The notes beneath the pieces were generated by a model. The model ran no database searches. It saw nothing but the letters and a program-made list of their open reading frames with translations, and was not told where the DNA came from. A program made the translations under genes and the position numbers. Of a stretch of 64,000 bases of DNA, positions 26,739 through 35,824 are shown one piece after another. Position 1 is the first letter of the stretch, and the number at the start of each line of letters is the position of its first letter. This DNA is from Candidatus Avoscillospira avicola (GTDB taxonomy: Bacteria; Bacillota; Clostridia; Oscillospirales; Oscillospiraceae): assembly GCA_018712245.1 (NCBI GenBank), contig DVHE01000048.1:57453-121452 (forward strand), given 5' to 3'.

Positions 26739-27398
26739 ATGCTGAAAGTGTTGATCGTCGAAGATGAACGTCCGATTGCCGACCTGGTGGAGATGAATCT
26801 CACGGCCAGCGGCTATGCCTGCACCACCGTGTACGACGGCATCGCGGCGGCTGACCTGCTGGAGAAAAACGCCTACGACCTGGTGCTGCTGGATGTGATG
26901 CTGCCGGGCCTTTCCGGCTATGACTTGATGGAGCAGATCCGTCCCCTGCACATCCCGGTGATCTTCATCACCGCCCAGGGCAGCACGGCTGACCGGGTCC
27001 GGGGCCTCCGGGCCGGCGCGGACGACTATCTGGTCAAGCCCTTTGAGATCGTGGAGCTGATTGCCCGGGTGGAGTCAGTGCTGCGGCGGGCCGGCAAGGG
27101 CGACGAACACTTTTCTGTGGGAGACGTGGAGGTGGACGTCCGCTCCATGCAGGTGACAAAGGGCGGCGTGCCGGTGCAGCTGACCCGGAAGGAGTACGAC
27201 CTCCTGCTGCTCTTTGTCCGCAACCCTAACATCGCCCTGTTCCGGGACACCATCTACGAACGGGTCTGGGAATCCGACTTTTTGGGCGACAGCCGCACGG
27301 TGGATCTCCACGTGCAGCGGCTTCGCAAGAAGCTGGGCTGGCAGGATCGGCTCAGCGCCGTCTATAAAGTGGGCTATCGCCTGGAGGTGTCCAAGTGA
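26739..27398 (+). CDS. OmpR/PhoB-family response regulator
   Basis: 219 aa. Receiver domain with acidic pair E8-D9, phospho-acceptor D52 (LVLLDVMLPG), and Lys in LVKPFE; winged-helix DNA-binding C-terminus (LTRKEYDLLLLF, DSRTVDLHVQRLRKKLG). ATG 26739 has ACAGGAGGAAAAGC; the frame extends upstream to 26604 without an RBS. Stop overlaps the kinase start. Phosphorylated by the kinase of the next gene. Confidence 0.95.
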   Translation: MLKVLIVEDERPIADLVEMNLTASGYACTTVYDGIAAADLLEKNAYDLVLLDVMLPGLSGYDLMEQIRPLHIPVIFITAQGSTADRVRGLRAGADDYLVKPFEIVELIARVESVLRRAGKGDEHFSVGDVEVDVRSMQVTKGGVPVQLTRKEYDLLLLFVRNPNIALFRDTIYERVWESDFLGDSRTVDLHVQRLRKKLGWQDRLSAVYKVGYRLEVSK

Positions 27399-28795
27399 GA
27401 CTGACGTTCAAGCTGATTTTGGCCACACTGCTGATTGTGGCTTTGTCTGTCAGCTTGTGCGCCACGGTTCTGCTCAGCGGCAGCTTTCAATCGGAGCTAG
27501 ACGCTCAGTATGAAAGCGCCATGCAGGAGAGCGCTCTGTTCTGCGCCTCTATGGGCTCCATGGCAGTCCAATTTATGAACGCCGACTTTCGGGCGGATGC
27601 CCGGGATGGGGTAGAGGCATTTTTGAAAAACGGCGTCCATCTCAAGAACTATGCCTATCAGATTTTGGACGGCGAGGGCAATGTGCTGGCGGCCTCCAAG
27701 CAGTTTACGCCGCAGATCACCGCCGAAGAGGTCGATACGGGCCATGTGGTGGCCCATGTGTTTCGCCAGGGGCCGCGGTACGTGATGGAGACGTACCAGC
27801 AGCTGCTGGTGGATGACCAGACGTTCACGGTCTATCTCTTCCGGGACGTCACCGGTATTTTCGAAACCCGGAATCAAAACCTGCACATCAGCTATCTGGC
27901 CATTTTTGGCGCGCTGGCCGTCAGTACGGTGGTCATCGTGCTGGTCTCGCTCTACTTTGTCTCGCCCATCCGGCGGCTCTCCCGCACCACGCGGCAGATG
28001 GCCCAGGGACAGTATTCCCGCCGGGCCCTGGTGACGAGCCACGACGAGCTGGGCGAGCTGGCGGTGGACTTCAACCGCATGGCCGACACCGTGGAGCAGC
28101 AGATCTCCCAGCTGGAGGACGCGGCCCGCCACCAGCGGGACTTCACCGCCTCTTTTGCCCATGAGATCAAAACGCCCCTGACCTCGGTCATCGGCTATGC
28201 CGACACCATGCGCAGCCGGGAACTGCCCCGGGAGCAGCAGCTCCGGGCAGCCAACTACATCTTCTCCGAGGGCAAGCGGATGGAGGCCATGTCGCTGGCG
28301 CTGCTGGATCTCTTCTCCCTGGAGCGGGCAACGCCGGAACTGAAGCCGGTGAAGCTGGATCAGGTGGCGGCGGCGGTGGCCGAGAGCAGCCGCTTCCGCC
28401 TGCGGGAGAAGCATATGCAGCTCCAGCTGGACGTGGAGCCCGCGGAAATCCAGGGAGAGCCGACGCTGCTGCACAACCTTTTATATAACCTCGTCGACAA
28501 TGCCCGCAAGGCCTCAGCGGACGGCGCGGTGGTGGAGCTGGTGGGCCGCCGGATGGAGCAGAACTACTGCTTCCAAATCCGCGACCACGGCCGAGGTATT
28601 CCGAAGGAGTCCCTGGTCCGGCTGACGGAGCCGTTCTACATGGTGGACAAATCCCGGGCCCGGGCCGAGGGCGGCGCGGGACTGGGCCTCTCCATCGCCA
28701 AGCGGATCGTGGAGGTCCACAGCGGCCGGCTGCTGTTTGAAAGCACCGAGGGACAGGGCACCACTGTCACCGTGGAGTTGGGAGGTGTCCTATGA
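27395..28795 (+). CDS. Membrane sensor histidine kinase
   Basis: 466 aa from GTG 27395. Membrane helices at about 5-27 and 168-190 flank a 140-residue extracytoplasmic sensor; then HAMP (about 190-240), HisKA with ASFAHEIKTPLTS, and HATPase with NLVDNARKA (N box), DHGRGIP (G1) and GGAGLGLSIAK (G2). Overlaps both neighbours by 4 nt, so it is translated with the response regulator and the following membrane protein. Signal unknown. Confidence 0.95.
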   Translation: MRLTFKLILATLLIVALSVSLCATVLLSGSFQSELDAQYESAMQESALFCASMGSMAVQFMNADFRADARDGVEAFLKNGVHLKNYAYQILDGEGNVLAASKQFTPQITAEEVDTGHVVAHVFRQGPRYVMETYQQLLVDDQTFTVYLFRDVTGIFETRNQNLHISYLAIFGALAVSTVVIVLVSLYFVSPIRRLSRTTRQMAQGQYSRRALVTSHDELGELAVDFNRMADTVEQQISQLEDAARHQRDFTASFAHEIKTPLTSVIGYADTMRSRELPREQQLRAANYIFSEGKRMEAMSLALLDLFSLERATPELKPVKLDQVAAAVAESSRFRLREKHMQLQLDVEPAEIQGEPTLLHNLLYNLVDNARKASADGAVVELVGRRMEQNYCFQIRDHGRGIPKESLVRLTEPFYMVDKSRARAEGGAGLGLSIAKRIVEVHSGRLLFESTEGQGTTVTVELGGVL

Positions 28796-29493
28796 GCCGG
28801 AGAGCCTGGGTGGGCGTCATCGCCCTGCTGATTCTCCTGGCCGTCATTCTGGCGGCGCCGTACCTGCTGCTGCACCAGCAGGAGGTGGTCCTGCTGGGCC
28901 GTGCCCAGACCCAAACGGTGGAACAGGGGGAATATCATGTGGAGCGGCAGAGCCCGTCTCTGCTGGACCGCATCAACCTGACGGTGGACCCGGACGCGGT
29001 GCCCTCCTGGCTGGCCCAGGAGATGGTGGGAGACCGGTTTGGCCGCTGGGAGGACCTCACCAATCAACTGCGCCGGGAACTGCAATTGCTGCTCAATCTC
29101 TCCGACAGCGCCTTGCTGGGGAAGTACAATGACTTGAGCGTCATCTATTATTACCAGCCGGACAGCCAGCAGATGGCGGCATTTGCCTCCTACTATTTCT
29201 CCAGCAGCGACGGAACGCTGACGCTGGAGATGGATTTGTGGGAGCGGAAGATCACGGCTTTTGACTTCTGGATCTCCAACCAGGAGGGGCAGGGCGTGCT
29301 GCAAATCATGGCGGCGCAGTTCCAGAGCGCCGACTGGGAGCGCCGCTGGGCCAACTATCTGGGCCTGGAGTACCTGGAGAACGGAAAGCCGGAGGCTGTG
29401 TTCCGAGGCAAGACCACCGGCGGCCAGGTCACATATCAGCAGTATGCCGACGGAGAAAATTTCAGCTGGCGGCCCGTTTATACGGCGCCGTGA
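28792..29493 (+). CDS. Signal-anchored extracytoplasmic protein in two-component operon, unknown
   Basis: 233 aa. One N-terminal membrane helix (about 5-27) and an exported domain with no motif I recognise; aromatic-rich stretches (IYYYQPDSQQMAAFASYYF; WERRWANYLGLEYL). ATGA overlap with the kinase. Its place suggests an accessory to the sensor, such as a ligand-binding partner or inhibitor (inference). Confidence 0.75.
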   Translation: MSRRAWVGVIALLILLAVILAAPYLLLHQQEVVLLGRAQTQTVEQGEYHVERQSPSLLDRINLTVDPDAVPSWLAQEMVGDRFGRWEDLTNQLRRELQLLLNLSDSALLGKYNDLSVIYYYQPDSQQMAAFASYYFSSSDGTLTLEMDLWERKITAFDFWISNQEGQGVLQIMAAQFQSADWERRWANYLGLEYLENGKPEAVFRGKTTGGQVTYQQYADGENFSWRPVYTAP

Positions 29494-29571
29494 TGCGATG
29501 TGGATACAACCATGAAGAGAATGATGATAGAGCCGCCGGGCCATGTCCCGGCGAGGAAAGGAAGATCACCT

Positions 29572-29685
29572 GTGAGACACAAGGGCGCTACGGAATTTCG
29601 GACATTTTTGACATTGATGCTCCCTGCGCTGGCGGCGGTGTGGATTCTCTGCACCGTGGTCTTTGGCTACGCGCCGCTGCTCTAG
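29572..29685 (+). CDS. 37-residue single-pass membrane peptide
   Basis: GTG 29572 follows AGGAAAGGAAG with good spacing. Begins MRHKGATEFRTFLTL, then one hydrophobic helix (about 12-34) ending GYAPLL. Longer frames from 29500 or 29512 have no convincing RBS. It is the last cistron of the two-component operon, before the terminator at 29712. No family recognised. Confidence 0.5.
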   Translation: MRHKGATEFRTFLTLMLPALAAVWILCTVVFGYAPLL

Positions 29686-29711
29686 GAGCGCGGAGCGGCA
29701 ATAAAGCGGAT

Positions 29712-29747
29712 CAAAGGAGTTGCGGGACGACCCGGCAGCTCCTTTTG
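29712..29747 (+). terminator. Terminator of two-component operon
   Basis: AAAGGAGTTGC ... GGCAGCTCCTTTT around GGG-ACGA-CCC. Confidence 0.75.
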
Positions 29748-29782
29748 TCCGTGGGGCGAGACCCCGGAAAGGAGAGAGCGCC

Positions 29783-30652
29783 ATGTGGGGCGACTGCCAT
29801 ATCCATATGATTCTGGACGGTGTGGACTACCGCGCCGCCTTTGCCCGCCACCGGGACAGGCCCGATGACGCGCTGATCCACGCCCGCCTGGCGGACTACC
29901 AGGCCAGGGGCGTGGCCTTTTTGCGCGACGGCGGAGACCGGTGGGGCGTGGGCCTGCGGGCCAAGGCCCTGGCCGGGGACTACGGCATCGACTACCGGTC
30001 TCCGGCCTTCAACATCTGCCGGGCCGGGCACTACGGCGCCTTCCTGGGCCGCACCTTTGCGGACCTTTCGGAATACCGCGCCCTGGTGGCCGAAGTCAAA
30101 ACCCTGGGCGGCGACTTCATCAAGCTGATGGCCTCGGGCCTGATGGACTTTCACCAGCTGGGCAGCCTCACCGACACGCCTTGTGACGCTGTGCTGATGC
30201 GGGATCTGGTTTCCATTGCCCATGACGCCGGATTTCCGGTGATGGTCCACGCCAACGGCCCGGAGGCCGTCTCTGCCTCCCTGGCTGCCGGCGCCGACTC
30301 CATCGAGCATGGGGCCTACCTCCTGCCGGAGACGCTCCGGCAGTTGGCCGAATCCCAGGCGGTGTGGGTCCCCACCCTTGTCACCATCGGCAATCTGCGC
30401 GGCCTGGGCCGCTTCCCGGACCAAGTCCTCTGCCCGCTGCTGGAGCTGCAGCAGCAAAACGTGGCCACTGCCGCGGCATGGGGCGCGGCCATCGCGCTGG
30501 GCACCGACGCCGGCGCCTACGCTGTCTACCACGGCGCGGCGGTGGCGCAGGAGTACGAGCTGCTGCGGGAGGCTCTGGGCGCGGAGACCGATGCCGTGCT
30601 GGCCCGGGGCGAGGCGCAGCTGCGGGCGTGGCCCCGGGCGTCCGAACGCTAG
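29783..30652 (+). CDS. Amidohydrolase-superfamily metal hydrolase
   Basis: 289 aa. HxH motif near the N-terminus (GDCHIHM), a Lys candidate (FIKLMASG), single His residues in VMVHANG and SIEHGAY, and the terminal Asp in LGTDAGA: the metal set of amidohydrolases, closest in layout to imidazolonepropionase-like members. It starts directly with the catalytic barrel, lacking the N-terminal beta-sandwich strands of larger relatives. ATG 29783 with GAAAGGAGAGAG. Substrate unknown. Confidence 0.88.
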   Translation: MWGDCHIHMILDGVDYRAAFARHRDRPDDALIHARLADYQARGVAFLRDGGDRWGVGLRAKALAGDYGIDYRSPAFNICRAGHYGAFLGRTFADLSEYRALVAEVKTLGGDFIKLMASGLMDFHQLGSLTDTPCDAVLMRDLVSIAHDAGFPVMVHANGPEAVSASLAAGADSIEHGAYLLPETLRQLAESQAVWVPTLVTIGNLRGLGRFPDQVLCPLLELQQQNVATAAAWGAAIALGTDAGAYAVYHGAAVAQEYELLREALGAETDAVLARGEAQLRAWPRASER

Positions 30653-30696
30653 GGGGAGACGGGGCGGCGGGGCGAAAACACGTTTTCGACACACTG

Positions 30697-30732
30697 AAAG
30701 TGCGGCGGCCAAGATACCGCCGTACTTTTTTC
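30697..30732 (+). terminator. Terminator after amidohydrolase
   Basis: AAAGTGCGGCGG ... CCGCCGTACTTTTTT. Confidence 0.85.
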
Positions 30733-30744
30733 TTGGAAAGACAG

Positions 30745-30773
30745 TTTATTTTCCCGCGGCGGTCTGGTATAAT
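30745..30773 (+). promoter_or_regulatory. Promoter of nusB operon
   Basis: TTTATT 30745-30750, 17-bp spacer, TATAAT 30768-30773 preceded by TGG (extended -10). Confidence 0.8.
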
Positions 30774-30830
30774 CAAGAAAACGAAGAATGACCATAGCCG
30801 CGGAGTACCGCGGCGGCAAGGAGAAAGCAT

Positions 30831-31292
30831 ATGACCAGGTCAAACGCCAGAGAGATTGTTGCCAACCTCATCTATGAGATGAACTTCACCCGGGACAGCG
30901 CCGAGAACGTGGTGGAGCAGACCCTGGAGCCGATCTACTATGACACCCTGGGCCAGGAGTCCGAGGCCTACGCCCAGAAACCCAGTGGCCAGCTCTCCTA
31001 TATCCGCGATGCCGTCCGCGGCATCCAGGAGAAGCAGGAGGAGCTGGACGGCTATCTCGCCAAGTACGCCATCAACTGGAGCGTCTCTCGCATCTCCAAG
31101 GTGGCCCGGGCCATCCTCCATGTGGCCATGTACGAGGCTCTCTATGTGGATGACGTGCCGGTGGATGCGGCCATCAGCGAGGCCGTGGAGCTGACGCGCA
31201 AGTATGAGGACGAGGATGTGGTGGCCTTTGTCAACGGCATCCTGGGTTCCTTTGCCAGAGATTTGGGGGCTTCCAATGGTTCTGGGGATTGA
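30831..31292 (+). CDS. nusB: Transcription antitermination factor NusB
   Basis: 153 aa. All-helical NusB fold with the C-terminal signature DDVPVDAAISEAVELTRKYEDEDVVAFVNGILG split over residues 104-140. Binds boxA RNA with NusE in rRNA antitermination. RBS AAGGAGAAAGC. First gene of the nusB-tsaD-like-xseA-xseB-ispA run; overlaps the next ORF. Confidence 0.95.
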   Translation: MTRSNAREIVANLIYEMNFTRDSAENVVEQTLEPIYYDTLGQESEAYAQKPSGQLSYIRDAVRGIQEKQEELDGYLAKYAINWSVSRISKVARAILHVAMYEALYVDDVPVDAAISEAVELTRKYEDEDVVAFVNGILGSFARDLGASNGSGD

Positions 31293-32217
31293 CACCAGCA
31301 ACTATACCACTTCAGCGGCAGTATTTGACGGCCGGGACGGGGAAAACCGTTCCCGGCTTTTGGATGTGGCCCCGGGCCAGCTGGGCCTCCGGCAGAGCGA
31401 CGCGGTCTTCTCCCATGTCAAGCGCCTGCCGGCGCTGCTGGAGGGCCTTCTGGCCGATATGGGCCATCCGACGGTGGAGGCGGTGGCTGTCTCCACCCGG
31501 CCCCGGGCCGTGGAGGGCTCCTATATGCCCTGTTTCCTGGCCGGCGTGATGGCGGCGCGGTCCGCGGCGGCAGCGCTGGACGTACCGTGCTACGCCGTCT
31601 CCCACCAGCAGGGCCACGTGGCGGCGGCGCTGTGGTCCGCCGGGCGGCCGGAGCTGCTGGACCGGCCCCACCTGGCCTGGCATCTCTCCGGCGGCACCAC
31701 GGAGCTTTTGCTGGTGGAGCCGGAGGGGGCCAACGTCCGGGCTACCAAGCTGGGCGGCACCAGCGATATCTCTGCCGGCCAGGTGATGGACCGCACCGGC
31801 AAGCTGCTGGAGCTGCCCTTCCCCGCGGGGAAGGCGTTGGATGCGCTGAGCGAGACCGGCGCGGCCAAGCCCTTCCGGGTCAAGACCGACGGCCTCACGT
31901 TCTCCTTCTCGGGACTGGAGAATCAGATCCGGGCCTTTTATCAAAAGACCGGCAGCGCCGCCGATACCGCGGCCTTCGCCATCGGCTCGGTGGTGGACGC
32001 GGTGCTGCGGCTGACCCGGGCGGCTCAGGCCCAGTACCCGGGGCTAGAGGTGGTCTTCTCCGGCGGCGTGGCCTCCAACCGCACGCTGCGGAAGATCTGC
32101 CCATTCGGCGTCTTCGCCGCGCCGCAGTTTTCCACCGACAATGCCATGGGCGTGGCCATCCTGGGCCGTCGGCTGCTGGAGGCAGGCGCTGCCCCAGCGG
32201 CATGGCCCGCGCCGTAG
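31276..32217 (+). CDS. TsaD-like (peptidase M22) protein, paralogue
   Basis: 313 aa, shorter than true TsaD (about 335-345). It has the ASKHA fold marks: GIDTSNYTTSAAVF, HQQGH (the HxxxH metal pair), HLSGGTTELLLVE, VVFSGGVASNRTL and STDNAMGVAI. It lacks the ESSCDET N-terminal signature of TsaD. So it is a Clostridia-type paralogue rather than the t6A synthase itself; activity unknown. Overlaps nusB by 17 nt; the same neighbourhood (nusB, xseA) suggests housekeeping. Confidence 0.82.
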   Translation: MVLGIDTSNYTTSAAVFDGRDGENRSRLLDVAPGQLGLRQSDAVFSHVKRLPALLEGLLADMGHPTVEAVAVSTRPRAVEGSYMPCFLAGVMAARSAAAALDVPCYAVSHQQGHVAAALWSAGRPELLDRPHLAWHLSGGTTELLLVEPEGANVRATKLGGTSDISAGQVMDRTGKLLELPFPAGKALDALSETGAAKPFRVKTDGLTFSFSGLENQIRAFYQKTGSAADTAAFAIGSVVDAVLRLTRAAQAQYPGLEVVFSGGVASNRTLRKICPFGVFAAPQFSTDNAMGVAILGRRLLEAGAAPAAWPAP

Positions 32218-32236
32218 CGGCGGGAGAGGAGACGCC

Positions 32237-33466
32237 ATGGAAGCGAAAATCTATTCCGTGTCCGAGGTCAACGGCTATATCAAGGCCCAGATGGACCGGG
32301 ACGGGCTGCTGGCCGGCCTGTGCATCCGCGGGGAGATCAGCAACTACAAGGTCTACCCCTCCGGCCACCACTATTTTTCCCTGAAGGACAGCGGCGGAGC
32401 CATCCGCTGCGTGCTGTTCCGGGGCGCGGCGTCGGCGCTGCGGTTCCGCCCGGAAAACGGGATGCAGGTGCTGGCCACCGGCCGCGTCACCGTCTTCCCC
32501 CGGGACGGGGCGTATCAGCTCTACTGTGAGCGGCTGACCCCCGAGGGCGTGGGCGACCTCTACGTGGCCTTCGAGCAGCTCAAGGGGAAGCTCCAGGCCG
32601 AGGGCCTCTTCGACCCGGCCCATAAAAAGCCGCTGCCTCAGTTCCCGGGGCGAATCGCCATCGTCACCTCGGCGGCGGGCGCAGCCATCCACGATATGCT
32701 CCGCATCCTGGGCAAGCGCTACCCCCTGAGCAAGGTCATCCTGCTGCCGGTACGGGTCCAGGGCGCGGAGGCGCCGGCGGAGATCGCCGGGGCCATCCGG
32801 TATGTGAACCGCCATCGGCTGGCCGATCTCATCATCACCGGGCGGGGCGGTGGCTCCATGGAGGACCTCTGGGCCTTCAACGACGAGCGGGTGGCCCGGA
32901 TGATCTACCTTTCGGAGATCCCGGTGATCTCCGCCGTGGGCCATGAGCCGGATGTCACCATCTCGGACTTTGTGGCCGACCTCCGGGCGGCCACGCCGTC
33001 CAACGCCGCCGAGCTGGCGGTGCCGGACCAGGGGGAGCTGCGAGAGCGATTGCTGTCGCTCCAGACCCGTCTGGCCCAGGCGGAGACCAAGCGCCTCAAG
33101 CTCTGGCGTCAGGAGGTGGAGAAGCTGCGCACCGCCCGGGTGCTGCAAAGCCCCACCAACTACCTGGAGGACCGGCGCTTGCTGGTGGACTACCAGCAAA
33201 ACAAGCTCCTGGCCGCCGTGCGCCAGGCGCTGCTCCGAAAAAAGCAGGGCTACGTCCGGCTGCGGACGGCCCTGGAATCCATGAGCCCCATGGGCGTCCT
33301 GGCCCGGGGCTACGCCATGACCCGGGACGGCGCGGGTCGGGTCATCACCGACAGCGCCGCCCTCCACATCGGCGACACCGTCACCATCACCCTGCGGCAG
33401 GGGGAGGCGGACGCCGCCATCACCGCCATTCGAGGAGGCAGCCATGGAAGAGAAGAAGACCTTTGA
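32237..33466 (+). CDS. xseA: Exodeoxyribonuclease VII large subunit
   Basis: 409 aa. N-terminal OB fold ([22 protein letters not shown]), catalytic domain with [28 protein letters not shown] and [13 protein letters not shown], then a coiled coil (about 275-350). Degrades single-stranded DNA from both ends with XseB. ATG 32237 with GGAGAGGAGACGCC. Overlaps xseB. Confidence 0.97.
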   Translation: MEAKIYSVSEVNGYIKAQMDRDGLLAGLCIRGEISNYKVYPSGHHYFSLKDSGGAIRCVLFRGAASALRFRPENGMQVLATGRVTVFPRDGAYQLYCERLTPEGVGDLYVAFEQLKGKLQAEGLFDPAHKKPLPQFPGRIAIVTSAAGAAIHDMLRILGKRYPLSKVILLPVRVQGAEAPAEIAGAIRYVNRHRLADLIITGRGGGSMEDLWAFNDERVARMIYLSEIPVISAVGHEPDVTISDFVADLRAATPSNAAELAVPDQGELRERLLSLQTRLAQAETKRLKLWRQEVEKLRTARVLQSPTNYLEDRRLLVDYQQNKLLAAVRQALLRKKQGYVRLRTALESMSPMGVLARGYAMTRDGAGRVITDSAALHIGDTVTITLRQGEADAAITAIRGGSHGREEDL

Positions 33467-33680
33467 AGAGAGCTTAAAGCGCCTGGAGGAGATCGTCCGG
33501 CGCATGGAGCAGGGAAACGTGCCCCTGGAGGAGTCGCTCCAGCTGTTTGAGGAGGGCGCGGCCCTGGCCCGCGCCTGCGGCGCCATGCTGGACGAAGCGG
33601 AGCTGAAGGTGGTCAAGCTGATGAAGGGACCGGACGGCAATCCGGTAGAATTGGAGTTTGAAGATGGAAACAACGTTTGA
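33444..33680 (+). CDS. xseB: Exodeoxyribonuclease VII small subunit
   Basis: 78 aa, typical. [19 protein letters not shown] and [13 protein letters not shown] are the family signature. RBS CGAGGAGGCAGCC lies in the end of xseA; overlaps ispA by 17 nt. Confidence 0.97.
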   Translation: MEEKKTFEESLKRLEEIVRRMEQGNVPLEESLQLFEEGAALARACGAMLDEAELKVVKLMKGPDGNPVELEFEDGNNV

Positions 33681-34539
33681 ATCGACGCTTAAAGCGTACC
33701 AGCAGGCGGTGGAGACCTATTTAAACGGCTGCTTTACTGACGAGACCCAGCCCCAGCAGACGCTCTTCGACGCCATGCGCTATAGCCTCCTGGCCGGCGG
33801 CAAGCGGATTCGCCCCGTGCTGGTGCTGGAGTTCTGCCGCCTGTGCGGCGGAAACTGGGAAAAGGCCATGGACTTTGCCGCGGCCCTGGAGATGATCCAC
33901 ACCTACAGCCTGATCCACGACGACCTTCCGTGCATGGATAACGACGACTACCGCCGGGGCCGCCTGACCAACCACAAGGTCTACGGCGAGGCCCAGGCGG
34001 TGCTGGCCGGGGACGGCCTTTTGACCGCCGCCTTCTCCACTGCCGCCGGTGCCGACGCCCCGGCGGAGACCGTGGTGGAGATCGTGCGGACGCTCTCCCG
34101 CTGCGCCGGTGAGCTGGGCATGGTGGGCGGCCAGGTGCTGGATATGGAAGGGGAGGGGAAGACCCTCACGCCCCAGGGGCTGCTGGAAATCCACAGCCGC
34201 AAGACCGGCGCGCTGATCGTGGCCGCCTGCACCATGGGCGTCATCGCCGCCGGCGGCTCCGTCGCCCAGCGGGAGGCAGCCACCCGCTACGCCGATGCCC
34301 TGGGCCTGGCCTTCCAGATTCGCGACGATATGCTCGACGCCGTGGGCGACGCGAAAAAGCTGGGCAAGGCCGTCCACATGGATGGGAACAAGAGTACCTT
34401 CGTCACCCTCTACGGCCTGGAGCGGTGCGAGGCCTTCCTCCAAGAAGAAACGGAGAAGGCCCTTTCGGCCCTCTCCGCCTTTGAAAATCCGTCTTTCCTG
34501 ATGGAACTGACCCGCCGCCTGGCCAGCCGCGACCACTGA
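33664..34539 (+). CDS. ispA: Polyprenyl diphosphate synthase (FPP/GGPP type)
   Basis: 291 aa. First Asp-rich motif [14 protein letters not shown] (about 82), GGKRIRP for IPP binding (about 41), second motif FQIRDDMLD (about 219). Condenses IPP with allylic diphosphates. The residues before the first Asp motif (YSLIHDD) suggest a short-chain FPP/GGPP product. dxs, usually next in Clostridia, is missing here; a repeat-filled gap follows. Confidence 0.95.
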   Translation: METTFESTLKAYQQAVETYLNGCFTDETQPQQTLFDAMRYSLLAGGKRIRPVLVLEFCRLCGGNWEKAMDFAAALEMIHTYSLIHDDLPCMDNDDYRRGRLTNHKVYGEAQAVLAGDGLLTAAFSTAAGADAPAETVVEIVRTLSRCAGELGMVGGQVLDMEGEGKTLTPQGLLEIHSRKTGALIVAACTMGVIAAGGSVAQREAATRYADALGLAFQIRDDMLDAVGDAKKLGKAVHMDGNKSTFVTLYGLERCEAFLQEETEKALSALSAFENPSFLMELTRRLASRDH

Positions 34540-34650
34540 TGCAGACGCGGGCTACCCCCGCACCGATATGCCTCTGGCCTCCGCCGTAGGGGCGGCTATC
34601 AGCCGCCCGCCCAGCCGCGTTGTTGGAGCCACATCGTCAAACGTACAGGC

Positions 34651-34717
34651 CAAAGCCTCCCCTAACGCCCGCAGGGCTTTAGGGGAGGTGGCATGGCAAA
34701 GCCATGACGGAGGGGTG
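34651..34717 (+). repeat. Two-hairpin repeat, CCTCCCCTAA type
   Basis: CCTCCCCTAA...TTTAGGGGAGG followed by GGCATGGCAAAGCCATGAC and GGAGGGGT. The inverted copy is at 43174-43245. Confidence 0.8.
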
Positions 34718-34825
34718 TATCTGCCCCCCTGGCCTTGCGCGGCCATCGCGACCTCCATGAAAGGCCGCTGCGCGGCGCGGGCCGATGTAGGCATCGGCCC
34801 CTACGGTGAGGGCAGCAACATTGCA

Positions 34826-34927
34826 CGCCGCAGCCCCCGGCGCGTTTTCTGCACTTTTCCGCGGTGAAAAGTGCCCCGCCGGAGGCAGCACTGGCCCGTG
34901 TGTCCAGAGCGCTTGCGGCAACGTAAC
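34826..34927 (+). repeat. CCCCCGGCGCGTTTT repeat, copy 1
   Basis: About 100 bp shared with 37999-38100: GCCGCAGCCCCCGGCGCGTT, ACTTTTCCGCGGTGAAAAGT palindrome, CCCGCCGGAGGCA and GAGCGCTTGCGGCAA. Confidence 0.8.
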
Positions 34928-34933
34928 AAGCTC

Positions 34934-34968
34934 AAAAAGGGGTGTTGCATCTACAACACCCCTTTTTA
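34934..34968. terminator. Bidirectional terminator before SGNH gene end
   Basis: AAAAAGGGGTGTTG, loop CATCTA, CAACACCCCTTTTT. Confidence 0.9.
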
Positions 34969-34978
34969 TATGATGTTT

Positions 34979-35656
34979 TTACGCCAGCGCCGCCAGAGTG
35001 CGGCGGCACTCGTCCAGCAGCAGCCGGTAGCCCGGCTCCGTCAGGTGGATGCCGTCCCGGGCGATGAGGCTGTCAATGTCCCGCCGGTCCAGGAAGCGGC
35101 TGCGCACGTCGATCAGCGGCAGGCCCAGCTTCCCGGCCAGCTTGGCGATCTGGGCGGAGTACATCTCCTGGTAGCGGTAGATGCGGTTGACGTTGCCCAG
35201 CCAGTGGAGAATCCGGGTCGTGTCGTTGCCCAGGCGGCCAATGAAATTGAGGTAGCGCTGGGCGTCCAGCGGCGGCAGGGACATCAGCACCGGCTTGATG
35301 CCGGCCGCCCGCAGGGACTGGGCCATCTGGGTCACGGTGTCCAAGAAGGTGCCGATGGGCGTGTGAGGCTGATGGACCGACTCCGGCTCCGCCGCCACCT
35401 GGCTCCAGTTGAAGTCGCAGTCGTTGCCGCCGAACTCCAAAATGGCGTACTGGCAGGTGAGGCCCTTCTCGAGGTCCTTCTCCAGCACGGCCTTGCCCTT
35501 GTCCACCGTGTAGCCGAAGTGGGCGCGGTTCACCGTCTCCACGCCGGTGGCGGTCTCCAGCTCCGAGAGGAGCTTCCCGGCCACGGGCTTATATTTGTAG
35601 TTTTCATCGACGATGACGCCTTTCATCAGGGAATCGCCGTAAATCTGTACTTTCAT
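34979..35656 (-). CDS. SGNH/GDSL-family hydrolase
   Basis: 225 aa. Catalytic Ser in YGDSLMKG (block I, about residue 8), GGND (block III, about 90) and DGIHL (block V, about 203) with catalytic Asp and His. No signal peptide, so cytoplasmic. The ATG at 35656 has AAGGAGGGTTCTGAG; an upstream frame to 35713 crosses the promoter. Substrate (ester type) unknown. Confidence 0.92.
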   Translation of the reverse strand: MKVQIYGDSLMKGVIVDENYKYKPVAGKLLSELETATGVETVNRAHFGYTVDKGKAVLEKDLEKGLTCQYAILEFGGNDCDFNWSQVAAEPESVHQPHTPIGTFLDTVTQMAQSLRAAGIKPVLMSLPPLDAQRYLNFIGRLGNDTTRILHWLGNVNRIYRYQEMYSAQIAKLAGKLGLPLIDVRSRFLDRRDIDSLIARDGIHLTEPGYRLLLDECRRTLAALA

Positions 35657-35703
35657 CTCAGAACCCTCCTTGGGACATCTGGTGTTCAATACTAGGTAAT
35701 ATG

Positions 35704-35732
35704 ATAGTAGCACGATATTATAAAAACGTCAA
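35704..35732 (-). promoter_or_regulatory. Promoter of SGNH gene
   Basis: Minus strand TTGACG (35732-35727), 17-bp spacer, TACTAT (35709-35704). Confidence 0.75.
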
Positions 35733-35739
35733 GAGGGAT

Positions 35740-35769
35740 TTGACAGCCTTTTATCTCTTGTGGTATACT
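35740..35769 (+). promoter_or_regulatory. Promoter of DUF1836 gene
   Basis: TTGACA 35740-35745, 18-bp spacer, TATACT 35764-35769 with TGG in front. Back-to-back with the SGNH promoter. Confidence 0.8.
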
Positions 35770-35824
35770 TCTTTCGGCGGCTTATACCAGAATCATACCC
35801 AAGATGAAAGGAACGCAGACACAA

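Larger units (their letters stand above)
34540..34933. other. Intergenic repeat region after ispA
   Basis: About 390 bp, no gene. Contains GTAGGGGC-GGCTATCAGCC (34585-34608), a two-hairpin element (34651-34717), an inverted GCCGATG hairpin (34778-34804) and a 100-bp CCCCCGGCGCGTTTT repeat (34826-34927). Confidence 0.75.

Noticed and set aside
32141..32236. Upstream extension of xseA
   Set aside because: Overlaps the tsaD-like gene end; ATG 32237 has a clear SD and matches the family N-terminus.
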